64,000 nt of DNA from Crocodylus rhombifer (taxonomy: Eukaryota > Chordata > Crocodylia > Crocodylidae): NCBI GenBank assembly GCA_038503035.1, contig JAVSML010025178.1:352149-416148 (forward strand), written 5' to 3'. The translations under genes were made by a program, and so were the position numbers. Positions 24,285-34,439 of the stretch are shown piece by piece (within the stretch, counting starts at the first letter, position 1; each line of letters begins with the position of its first letter). The notes under the pieces are model-generated. The model did not search any database. It was given only the letters and a program-made list of their open reading frames with translations, and was not told the DNA's origin.

Positions 24285-24466
24285 AGCTCAGCCATCTGAA
24301 CCTCAGTTATCAGAAGCTGCCTACTCTCCAAAATATGTTGTGTCCCACAATGTCTGGTAATTACATTGAGAACTCCCTCCCTCAATTATCTGAAACCTGG
24401 ATTATCCAAAATTCTTCAATGCTCTCCCATTATATTTGGATAATTGAGGCTGTACAGTGCACACTG
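24285..24466. mobile_element. Tigger/pogo-like mariner relic
   Basis: The right end, complemented, reads 'cactgtacagcctcaattatc', and the left end has 'ctgaacctcagttatcagaag'. The interior repeats 'ctcaattatctgaa' and 'ggattatccaaaatt'. Terminal 'cctcaattatccaaa'-type words are typical of Tigger/pogo elements. The left terminus is eroded and no transposase remains. Confidence 0.45.
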
Positions 24467-24594
24467 TCAAACAGTTAGAACAGCAGCCATTATCTTTGAG
24501 CTGATACAACTATCAATAGAGAGGGTACAGCATATACTACAAAGGGTCTATTGTGCATATGGAAGGAGATAGAGATGAGATACAGTTCCAGGAG

Positions 24595-24800
24595 GCATTC
24601 TGTCTAGTGGTTAGAGACTGAACTGGGTGTCAGGAGCCTGGAGTTCAAATTACTATCTCTGCCACTGACTCCTCCTGTTACCTCAGGCAAGTCCCCTGCT
24701 TGCTGTGCATACTGGTATCCCACTTTATAAAAAAGGGGAAATTATAACTACATATCTTTCTAAATGACTTTGAGTTCCTCAGCAAAAGGCATAAGCATAA
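24595..24800 (+). repeat. MIR-type SINE
   Basis: Nearly full MIR order: 'tctagtggttagagactgaac', 'gtcaggagcctggagttcaaa', 'ctctgccactgactcctcc', 'cctcaggcaagtcccc', an AAGGGG block and a 'gactttgagttcctcagc' end. Confidence 0.75.
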
Positions 24801-24894
24801 GCATGAGTACTACTGTGCTTTTAATGATTTTTTTTTTTAAAAAAAACTCTTTTAAAATAAAGGATAGAAAGCGTAAGTCAAAGTATTTAAAGAA

Positions 24895-24978
24895 CCAGAC
24901 CTACAGCAAGTATAACTAGGCAATCACTTCAGTGGAGTTATGCCAATCTACTCCAGCTGGGGAGCTGGCCCCTTAAAC
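24895..24978. repeat. Old amniote repeat fragment
   Basis: 'cttcagtggagttatgccaat' and 'ctccagctggggagctggccc' match the diverged 'tcaatggagttacaccag..ctgaggatctggccc' repeat. Confidence 0.5.
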
Positions 24979-24979
24979 A

Positions 24980-26690
24980 TAGGCTGCCAAATATAAGATC
25001 ATCAATATAATAAAAAAGTTCTGATATTAAGTAGGAATTATGTAATTGTTGATATTTAGTAAGGCACATGATACAGATTCATATTCATTACTGCATACAT
25101 TTTATGCTTCACCAGAGATTGTTATCTACTGCTGGTATTTAAACCCGGATATAATACAGAGTACAGGAAAATAATAAAATAATCTATTTAGATTAATTTA
25201 TTATACTGCTATTTAGATTGTGCTGAGTCTATCAGCACCTTTCATCTTCAAGATCTCCAAACACTTTACTCTTTCTGTACAAATAGTGTATTAAAATGTG
25301 GTCATCTTTGGGCTTAAGTCAACTCATGTATAGCATGCTGTCTGCCACTACCAGGAAGGATATCTTGATAAAATACCAATACTTTCAAAAAGTACCACGG
25401 AGTCTTGATATATGAAGAGTAGAGCTTGATTATTAAGGTCTTGTAACATGTATACAAATTTCATGGAAAATGAATGCAGAGGAGAAAATAAATGTCACCA
25501 AATTATTACAAAACAGCTGGTGGCAGGTACATAATGAGACAGACTCTACATAGAGTGGCATATCCAATACACCCAGAATGGTACAGAAATATTTGTAATC
25601 TTCATGAACCTCACTTCTTAAAAAGGAGAAAGAATTAGATCTCGTGGTAGAGAGATGACACCTGAACAGCGAGCTGTCTTTTTGCTTTGTCTTATGAGCA
25701 TCTGAAATCCCGTTTGAAGACTTCTCTGCATTTCAGGTTCTTGTGAATTGCCTTTCTCTGCTGGAGTGCTGAAGTGAGGGAAAAATCCTTTGCTCACTTC
25801 ACTGCTTTTTATTTCTCTTGTAACGTGGACATCTTAGAGAGCAGATTAGCCAAAAACGGGGAGAGGTGGGAAGGTGTTGGGGGAGAGAGAAAGGTAGTTG
25901 TGGGGGGAGGGAGAAAAAAACAAAACAAATGGTATTACCGGTGACCTAATCCCTCCTCTTAGAAAAAGAAAGGGGAAAGAAAGCCTCTTGTGATCTCCAA
26001 GGAGGAACTCGACATGTAAACTAGTCTCTAGAAACAAGAATGTGAGTGGATCATACAGAGGAGCAATCCAAAGCAGGGAAATATATTAACAGGCCTGAAA
26101 GTTTCATTTCCATATAGCACAGGCAATTCCAGTTCAGTCCTGTCTGCATAACAACAATCGCCATTCGCCACGTTCACGCAGGAACAGAAAAGCAACAGGT
26201 TATAAGATTATTTGGCCACAACTGCAATTAAAAACAAATTACCAGTATTTTTATCCTCAGTCTGGTTTATAAACTCTAGACTTGCAGTTCATAAAACAGT
26301 CCCTGTATTATAGAAATCTCCCTGGGCTGCTATTGTCCACTCATAGCAATGGACAAAGTAAGCTGTCACCTACAAAAGCTAATGGCTTTCTGAACAAGTC
26401 AGTGCTTAAGGTGACGCCCTGCCCTGCCTGCTTTCTGCCTAACTTCAGATCAGCAGAGCTGACTACCTTTGTCTAAGCTACTGCTGTTTCTCAACCCAGG
26501 TACCATACCTTACATCCCATTTGGATCTGTTCCAACCCAACGCCTAATACCTACCCATCTCCAGCCCCAAGGAGGAGGAAAAATGAAGGCAGTCTGTTGT
26601 ACATCAATCTGGTATGTGAAGAAGTGAAACTTTTTATCCTTAGATCAATACTTTGCTCATATATTATACTTTCTTGTCTGAACCCTTGAG
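24980..26690. other. Unique AT-rich DNA, no gene seen
   Basis: A G/A-rich patch lies at 25855-25980. No coding or family-level repeat was recognised. Confidence 0.5.
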
Positions 26691-26790
26691 GAGGTGGGTC
26701 TCACCACCACCATCCTTATTTTACAAGTGTGGCATTGAGAGTTTACATGATTTGCCCCAAATCACAAAGTCAATCTGTTGCATAGACAAG
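26690..26790 (-). repeat. MIR-type SINE fragment
   Basis: 'ccttattttacaagtgtggc', 'attgagagtttacatgatt' and 'tgccccaaatcacaaagtc' match the reverse complement of the MIR 3' half. Confidence 0.5.
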
Positions 26791-29190
26791 AGGCATGTCT
26801 AAAATGGCTCCACACTGTTCTCAAGGCAGGCACTGAAACATCGGCCCTGCCCATATGCTCCTTCTCCACGTACCCCAGACCAAGGAACACAGCAGTGAGG
26901 ATTGCTTTGGGGTGGACTCCAAGCATGTCAGAGGCAGAGATCTTGAGAGCAGCAACAGGGAATGCTCTCATGGCATCCTCAGTACTGTATCCCCAGGCTT
27001 GGAGCATGCAGAGGGGTGTATGGGCAGGGCTGTTTTTAGCAGGTGTTTTAGGAGTGGTGCGGAGCCAGCATAGACCTACTCTACAACCTTTGTTCAACTC
27101 ACAGAGACCCCAGGAGGTACTGTTTCCCACAGCACATTAGCCCCCTGAGCCCAGCCTTCTCTCTCTAAGCAGAACTGAGCACATCATTTGTAACAGATCA
27201 TTTAAATGAATGCAGCCTCTTCGACATGTAAAACATCCTTGAACATATTACTGTTTCCTCTGTTTTCTGTCATTCAAAATTATTCAGAGATTTTTTTTGT
27301 AGTCTTCTCTGTGAGTACTCTGAATTTGTTGTTTGAGATGTGATTGGTCAGATCATTCACATGGTATCATTTTGGATCCTCAGCTGGATAAGAACACAAG
27401 CAGCTTTGGCCCACTGACACACAACCCATTTCAGATTAGTTTTCCATGGACACTCCCATGTGTAGCTTTCAGAATTGCTTTTGGGGCACAATTTTGCTAC
27501 TAAAAACTTGTAAAGAGTGTCCGCATATGGTAATTCATTCCGGGTAATTCATTTTTAGGCTTCCAGTGACTATCTGGAGGTTTCCCCCACATCCCTCAAT
27601 CCAACAGCATCTGGTATTTAATGCTTCCTACAACACACTGTTGGATGCAACTGCAGTGGGGGAACAGAAAATCCTTCCTGTTCCTCTAAATCAGTTTATA
27701 TCTTTGAAACATGAGTTCTAATCCAATCTATCAACCCATGCATCACTACAACACCCATCACTCCAGTATTAGACACTAATTTGATTGATTAACTTGGTAG
27801 GTTGACAGTTTTTTGGTTTTTACCTAGAAGTTCTCTTCCTCCTGTGTGTTCTCCATAGCACACTGATATTCATAGAGAATAGAAAAAAGGGTTGGGATAT
27901 ATGATGGGCTATTTCTTCTACTTGTTAACACATGAGATCAACAACGTAGTAAAAAATAAATCCATACAGGCTGGTAGAGTGAGACTCGCCAGTTTAAGAG
28001 AAAACGGCTTTTGCAGCATAACCCAGCTGGCAGAAAAAAATATACATTTAACTTTGAAACCTGAAGTGTTCTTTGAGGGAAAACGAATACGTTTTAGCCT
28101 TAAAGGGATCACAGACTGCAATTATATAATTCTTGTCAACTGATGTTAAAGATAGGCTGGAAAGAATGTATATTGAGGCCCTGTAATAAAATGAGCTCCT
28201 TTACTCCTTTCAAATGTTTGCAAGCCTTGGAGGTTATCCAAAGGTCGAATACAGGAAAAGTCTTGGTGAACAGAAAACATAACCATGAGCTTTTTAATAC
28301 GGGCCCTTTTTGTAATAAAATAAAATGATTGTAAGGGAGGAGATGGCCGGCTCTGTCTCCTCAGATCTAGGGCCAGGGGGGCTGAACCATAATCAATTGC
28401 TGCTGTTCTACCCTCTTCTCCCCATCCAAGCCTGTAAAGGAGAGGGCACCCCAGTAAGGTGCATCAGGGTGTGGTGCGAAAGCAGCAGCAGAGGAATGAG
28501 TTTGAGGTCACAGCCATTTACCATGGCAATGCAAAGACGTGAGTGTGCAACTGCATCCCTTTGGCTTCCATGATAGGGGGGCAAGCATGCCAACAGGAAA
28601 TCAACACCCAGATCTTCATCACTCACTAACTCAGCCAGAGGAATTATTAGAACCAGGAAACTTTCAGTATTTAACTTGCTTTCTGTCCAGATGGATGCAA
28701 AAACCATTTTATGGGGCAAGTCTAGAACAAGTCACCCACCCCCGCACGGCTGACACTCCAGGGCAGAACAGAATACCTATTACATTTCTTATAGGAAGTG
28801 ACATAACAGGACTAGAATGGGGGTGGACAATACCCTGTGGAAATGCAACTATACAAGGGAATTCAGACGTAATTACTCAAACTGAAATGTGGACAGAGCA
28901 CCAACGCTGCAGTCTCTGCTCTTGCAAAAGTGTTGTGGCTTTTTTAATGGTTGTGAGTGGTCAGAGTGTTTGGTTTTCCATTTCATCTGAAATATTTAGC
29001 AGCATTTCAAAATCAGAGCGTTTCCTAGCATCCTCTCCTTCAGGTGTCAGTTGAGCACTGATTCAGATGAAAGACAGGGGTCTACCAACAGTCATCAGTA
29101 TTGCTCCTAGAAACACCCAGAGGTTTTCCACTCAAGTTCCACCAAATTGAGCCTGCCCTCTAACTGGAGAGATTGTGTAGATCTGGCTTT
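26790..29190. other. Unique DNA, no gene supported
   Basis: Two long-ish overlapping frames on opposite strands (26778-27140 plus, 26762-27130 minus) and a 171-codon plus frame (28539-29054) occur here. None has a recognisable domain, splice context or repeat relationship. They are listed as open questions and not as genes. Confidence 0.45.
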
Positions 29191-29194
29191 AAGG

Positions 29195-29712
29195 CTGCAG
29201 ATACAGTTCTGGGTGCCACACTTCAATACAGTTCTGGGCACTGCACTTCAATAATGATGTGGAAAAACTTGAGAGGGTCCAGAAAAGAGCCACCCGTATG
29301 ATCAGAGACTTGCAAGGGAAGCCATATGAGGAAAGGCTCAGGCACCTGGGCCTCTTTAGCCTAAAGAAGATAAGGTTGATAGTGGACTCCTCTGATATAG
29401 CTTACTGGTATATCAAAGGAGTGCATGAGGAGCTCAGTGAACAACTGTTTGCTAGGCCACCCCTGGGGAAGACCAGGAACAATGGATATAAACTTCTGGA
29501 AGGCCACTTCAGGCTTAATACCAGGAAAAAACTCCTTCACAGTCAGGATGTGCAGACTGTGGAATAAATTGCCTCCAAAGATGATGCAGTCACCTACCCT
29601 GGAGGTTTTATAGAGGAGACTGGACAGTCACCTCACTGGGGTCACTTGACCCCGGTTTTCTTCCTGCCTAGAGCAGGGGGGGCAAGGTCCCTTCCAGCCC
29701 ATTACAATCTAT
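29195..29712 (+). mobile_element. CR1 LINE 3' fragment
   Basis: The ORF2 C-terminal region is readable in one frame from 29259. It contains 'MEKLERVQKRATRMIRD', 'PYEERLRHLGLFSLKK' and 'NNGYKLLEGHFRLNTRKK', followed by a frame change into 'LWNKLPPKMM'. The 3' region 'gaccccggttttcttcctgcc' leads to 'aaggtcccttccagccca' and a 'caatctatgaat' end. The left boundary is unusual: a 25-bp segment (29202-29226, 'tacagttctggg...cacttcaa') is repeated immediately at 29227-29251 with about four differences. The element is 5'-truncated, carries lesions and is inactive. Confidence 0.85.
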
Positions 29713-30599
29713 GAATACCACATATGCACACCCTGCCAGCAGCCTGGGGCAAATACTCTTCCTCAAGCCAGGTCTTTCTCAGCTATACTCTTTCCTTTAC
29801 TTATTTGTTCCTCCTCCTTTCCCATCATCATTATGTCCAGGAAGAAGATTCCTCCTACAAATTGTTGGGCACAATTACAAAACATTCCACCCTAGCAAAT
29901 GACCCACTGCTCCAATTTTACACCAACTCAGTGCAGGTTGGGGTAGGCCATTGGGAATTGTGCCAGCACAGTGTGGACATATGACTAAATTTTACTTACT
30001 ATGTTCTTATGAGTACTGAAGCCAAGCAAGCAGGATAAAGCCCATGTTCAGTGTATTTGCTTTGATATCAAATCATAGTGCATTAATTCAAACCCGTTGT
30101 TTAAGATACTGGTCATCAGATAATTTTCCAGCGCTATTTGCATCCTTTCCTCTGACCAGAGTGCCTGGGGGTTGGGATGAGTGGTGATGCTTCACACAAA
30201 CAGGCAAAACTAGCTTTTCAAACATTCCACACATTATTGCACTTGGAAGACACCATAACTTTATTATTTGATTTTTTTTCAGGGAGGATAAAACCGGTCT
30301 TTTTAAAAGGTATGTGATTGTCAGTCTTAACACACTCAACCAACAATCATATATGCTGCTGGCTCATAACCACCTCTGTGGTACTACAGCATGGACCCCC
30401 ACTTTTATCTTGCTTCACTTCACTTGACTCTTGTTTACACCTTTTTCCTCCTCCTCTTGCTGGATGGGGTTCCTCTGCTTTAACTTGGTGCTCCTCCTCT
30501 TGTCTGTTAGCTGAAAATTCAATGAGATACATTCATTAGAAAAATGCAATGAAGTCATTGGAAATTGTACCATTGAGAATTCACATCTTCCCTACTCAG

Positions 30600-30715
30600 A
30601 ACCTGATCTATGAATGCACTTAAGTGCAAGCTTAAATCCCAATGATTCGATGAGATTTCAAGACATGTTTAAGCACCCTCCTCAAAAGAAGTATGCACCA
30701 GATTTGGGCCTAAGA
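30600..30715. repeat. Old amniote repeat fragment ('cacttaagtgcaagcttaaa' type)
   Basis: 'cacttaagtgcaagcttaaat', 'cccaatgattcgatg' and 'catgtttaagcaccctcctc' recall the diverged repeat containing 'aagcatgtgcttaaa' and 'cccattgacttcaatg'. Confidence 0.45.
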
Positions 30716-30859
30716 TACAAAGTCCTGCCCTACACAGGAAAAAAGGCTTTGAGGCAGGAGAGAGCACACCAGTAAGGTGACTCTGAGGATCTGTGGAGTT
30801 GAAGACAGAGAAAGTCTCAATGCTCTACTAAGTGCCAAGAGCCATATTAGCTTCAGAAC

Positions 30860-30985
30860 TGAGGACGGGTTTTCAAAAGAGCTCTGCATGTGGAAGAATG
30901 CAATGTGCTGGAAATCTGGCTCTAATTGTGAGCACTGAGCAAATCTGGCCTCCAGCCATGTTGAAAATCTGCCTCTACATCTTCA
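30860..30985. repeat. Old amniote repeat fragment ('ttttcaaaagagctc' type)
   Basis: 'acgggttttcaaaagagctc', 'gtgagcactgagcaaatctgg' and 'gttgaaaatctgcctc' form the inverted 'ttttcaaaagagctcagc..gaaaatctggcc' pattern of a common old sauropsid repeat. Confidence 0.4.
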
Positions 30986-31370
30986 CCCTAAAAGACAGGA
31001 TTTGAAAAATGGGGAAAGCATCATGTTTTTTCACCCTCAGCAAGCTCACAAGCTGCACAAATGATACTGTTCAAATGAAACATGGGTGAGTACCTACCAA
31101 TGGGGACCCACCCAGCCTCAGCATTTTTTTATGCCAAATCCTGATCGTTTAAGAATACAATGAGCCTGTGGAGAGAGGGGATGTAGTGGAGAGTGGTTTG
31201 TATCCTTAATTGTAGCAGCCCTGATGAAGTCCCAGCCATAAACAGGGAAAGCCTGTTTGAGAGAGAGAAGGACATGGATATTGCTCTTATGGCCTCCTAC
31301 AGTGCTGGACAACCACCAGGCAAAGATACCAGGGAGCTTTTGACTGAAAAAAGAGGTGTGGATGTCCACT

Positions 31371-31760
31371 TCACATATCCAAGCTATCAACCCAGGATGC
31401 TGTGGTTGCTACCTCTGCTGCTGCTGACTGCAGCACCTTGGCTACTTCCACAGCTGCCACTTTCTCAGCCGCCTTCACGACTGCTGCAGCAGCTTTCTCT
31501 GCTCGCACATGTTCTAGTGCTGCCATTGCTGCTGCAGCTGCTCTTGCTGGTGTTTCTGCTGGCTCCACAACTGCTTTTTCTGGGGTTTTCACTGCCATCA
31601 CAGCTGCTGCAGCTGTTCCTTCTGGGGCTTCCACTGCCACCACTGCTGCTGCCCTGTTCCCTTCAGGGGCTTCTCCTGTTACCACTGGTGCTTCAGCTTT
31701 CCTTTCTTGGGCTTTCCCTGCCACTGCTTCCATCCCTGCTGTTGTATCCCTTCGGGATTA
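31371..31760. repeat. 42-bp GCN/CTG-rich minisatellite (Ala-rich frame on minus strand)
   Basis: From about 31577 to 31745 there are four consecutive 42-bp units, each opening with a 'tctggggcttccactgcc'-like core and closing with 'gctgct..ctgttcct'. Less regular CTG/GCN-rich units extend left to about 31400. Because 42 is divisible by three, frames stay open on both strands. A 120-codon minus-strand frame (31733-31371) has 14-residue units such as 'EAPEGTAAAAVMAV' and 'EAPEGNRAAAVVAV'. On the plus strand there are a Leu-rich 221-codon frame (31193-31858, the longest in the window) and an Ala/Thr/Ser-rich 134-codon frame (31402-31806). The minus-strand Ala/Glu/Val/Lys protein looks the most protein-like, but I recognise no family, start context or splice sites. 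The default call is a non-coding minisatellite. Confidence 0.7.
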
Positions 31761-32590
31761 TCCAGCAAGCAGTCACCAAAGGACAGCACGGGTCTGGTCC
31801 TATTAGGGGGAGAAATGGAAAGTCAAGTAACTACCCTATCATTATGAGACAGACCTGAATCCAGGTGAGATGCAGGGTTTATGTTCCAGCCACAAGGCAC
31901 AGAGCAAGCTCCTAACACTGTCAGGCTAAGGAGCAGGAGTCTGAGATTCAGAGCATCACCCCTTCAGTTCCCAAATTCTAGGCTTCTGATCTCCAGGATC
32001 CTAGTCCCCTTTGGACATGGGGTTGAATTCAGCCCGGCAGCACCTGTTACCAGAGCAGGTTCAGTGTTCTCTGACAGTGTGGGTCTCTCAGCCTTCAGAG
32101 ACAAAGAGGTGACAGGCTCTTTTCTTGTTCAGTATCTGAGTAAAAACAAAAATTCTCACCAGCAACAGAGCATAATCTCTGCAGAACATGCAACTGAGAC
32201 GTGCCCTTTTCCGAAAGTCACACCCTCGGTGGACCTTCTGGGAAGACAGTCCAAAGGACTTTCCTCACAGGCAGAAAGAAGCAGGTGATGCATATCTTCT
32301 CCCCAAACTTCTTTCAATTCGGAGACATGGCAGCCCTTATTATTCAAGTCCTAGTCTCCCCACGCAGCTCTACCAGTACAATCCTGAATTATACTTTTTT
32401 GAGTAAACTGCTACTGGATTATGCCAAGGACTGGAATGTCCCTTCTGGTAGCACTGGGCAACTTTCAACCCATATGGAAAGAGTTCTGAAATCCAACTAT
32501 TATTTTTAATAAACATTAAAAAATACATAATTAAATATAACTTTAGTAAACATTCCTGGCATAACATGACATGTACAACTGACATGCAGA
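31760..32590. other. Unique DNA, no gene supported
   Basis: A 135-codon plus-strand frame (31881-32288) and shorter overlapping ones lack known domains. A good splice-donor-like CAG|GTGAGA occurs at 31862-31870 but has no supporting exon. Confidence 0.4.
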
Positions 32591-32598
32591 GATACAGG

Positions 32599-33556
32599 TT
32601 AGGTTAGGCAATTATTTCAGCTGGAGGGCCACTTAATGATTTTTGGGGAGCTGTTGAGGGCCACACATATCTAATGAATGGTGAAAATATCATCCCAACA
32701 AAGTATAGATAAAAGACAAATCATATGCTAAAAATCAAACATCTATTATAAAATATTTTAATTGCATTTCAAAAAGTAACTTTTTTTCCTGATTTATGTT
32801 GTTTAGAGCATCACATATAGAGGTGAGATACTTGGCCAAGGGAGGACTTCCCCACCCCCAACAGAGCTCTGCCACCATGCAGTCACCACCAAAATCACAA
32901 GGGAGCTCCCACCTTGGCCTGCCACTCAACACACCCCTCAAGAGCCACTTGCACCCCAAACCCACCTGCTCACCACCCCTTCCTGTCCATGCTTTCCCCC
33001 CCCACCAAAGCCTGGCAAAGCCCAGCAGCCCCCTCTAGCCTACCCCACCTCCCTGCCAGGGCCCTGCATGTTGCCCACCCACAGCTTGGGAGTCCCCTTT
33101 CCCCCAGGAGGTGCCCTGGCCCCTAAGCGCTGGGGGCAACCTCACTTGGGTGGACAGGATGGGAGCCATGCTGGCTGCAGCTGGGAAGTGGCAGATGGCT
33201 GGGCTGGCCTGCGGTACTGCACAGGGCAAGGTGAGAGGCAGGCATGAGGCTTCACTTGCTGGGAGGCGGTGGGTCTCTGGGAATAGGAGTGGAGCATCTG
33301 CCACATGGTCTTAGCACCCAGGGTGGCTCCTGCCAGCTCTGAGTCACAGGTAGGCAAGGGTGCCACCAGCTCTGCCTAAGTGAGGACACTGTGGCTTGAC
33401 CAGGGCCTGCCACAAGATGCTCGGCAGGCAGGCAGGGCTGCTTCCACCCAGCATCCTCCATGGCATCACCAGAGGCCAGAGCTGGAGCTACTACCCACAC
33501 CACCCACCTGTGGGCCAGATAGAATCAATCAGCAGGCCATAATTTGCCCACCTCTG
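32599..33556. mobile_element. Non-autonomous hAT transposon, long form
   Basis: The left end is 'ttaggttaggcaattatttc' (32599 onward). The right end, complemented, is 'cagaggtgggcaaatt', a hAT/Charlie-type terminus. The same left sequence (AGGCAATTATTTCAG) and right sequence (GATTCTATCTGGCCCAC) form the two ends of the 187-bp element at 50.7 kb in opposite orientation, so these are one family. The interior is AT-rich to about 32.83 kb and then C/G-rich (32.84-33.53 kb). The several 70-100 codon frames in the GC-rich half have no transposase similarity that I can see. A target duplication is only tentative: GATACAGG (32591-32598) against GAGACGGG (33556-33563), 6 of 8 identical. Confidence 0.7.
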
Positions 33557-33564
33557 AGACGGGC

Positions 33565-33890
33565 AAATCCTCTTTCAAAGTTATCCTCTCTTTTTTAGGT
33601 ATGTTGTCCCCAAAATACTACTGAGTGAAAAGACTAACTGCAGCACCCTTTATAAAACTGTGAATTACTTACAAGAAACGTTTCCTGAGGAAAGGTAAAT
33701 CCAGCCCAAGGCATGAGGAAGACCTGGGTTATGATGTTATAACCTTTAGTCCATTCAAGCAGAAACAACTGCAGGATCGGTCTGTGCCCAGCAATTTGAA
33801 TAACCATTTGCTGCGATATATTATATTACTACATTCATTATGATCAACTGAGGTCTGTTCTTTATCACAGAGCAGATGACTAGCTCTTTT
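33565..33890. other. Unique DNA, no gene seen
   Basis: Nothing recognised. Confidence 0.5.
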
Positions 33891-34172
33891 GGGTGTGTCT
33901 ACACAGTGTAACGAAGGTGTGACATCTGCATGAATAGACATAGCCATGCTAAATTTAATCTAGCTAGCACAGATAATGACAACAGTGAAGATGTGACCAC
34001 ATAACAAGCTTCAGCATAGGCCAGCAACCCAAATGTGTATCCAGGATCAACTCCAGGCTTGTCCATGGCATTACACTTGCAACACTACTACTGTTACCCA
34101 TGTTTTCTAACTGAAAGCTAGCCCAGTTATGCCTGTATATACTACCTTCATTCTCATATGTAGGCCTATCCC
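33891..34172. mobile_element. MITE-like element ('gggtgtgtctacaca' family)
   Basis: Begins GGGTGTGTCTACACA and ends, complemented, GGGATAGGCCTACAT, a degenerate inverted repeat. The interior 'atgctaaatttaatctagct' and 'agctagcacagataatgac' match the style of a common sauropsid MITE whose central region carries 'ctagcttaaatctagctagc'. There is no coding capacity, and the target duplication is not evident. Confidence 0.6.
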
Positions 34173-34224
34173 ACTTTTAGAACTGATCTTCCCAAATTTG
34201 TGAGAGGTATCAAACCATTCAGGT

Positions 34225-34438
34225 ACAGGACTAAAAGCCAGGACTCCTGGGGCCTATGCTTGACACTTCCTGAACATGAACAAATCGCCATGACCATGAG
34301 CAAATACCTTCTCCGCTCCAGACCTGTGCTTTCACATCTGTAAAATGGGGATGAAACTGATTTATGTTGGGAGTGGGATTTTTGTGCCGCTCAATTGAAT
34401 AATGTTTACAAAGCACTTTGAAATTCAGGCATGGTCAA
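34225..34438 (+). repeat. MIR-type SINE
   Basis: 'actaaaagccaggactcctg', 'ttcacatctgtaaaatgggga' and 'aagcactttgaaattcagg' follow MIR order. Confidence 0.6.
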
Positions 34439-34439
34439 G

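Larger units (their letters stand above)
29715..31190. other. Unique DNA with old-repeat fragments
   Basis: No gene seen. Two repeat traces are listed separately (30600-30715 and 30860-30985). Confidence 0.5.

Noticed and set aside
31862..31870. Good splice-donor-like CAG|GTGAGA after the 221-codon frame
   Set aside because: The frame already ends in TGA at about 31856-31858, just before the donor, so it cannot join that exon.
32796..33598. Many 67-102 codon Pro/Ala-rich frames
   Set aside because: They fall inside the GC-rich interior of the hAT element and show no transposase or other domain.
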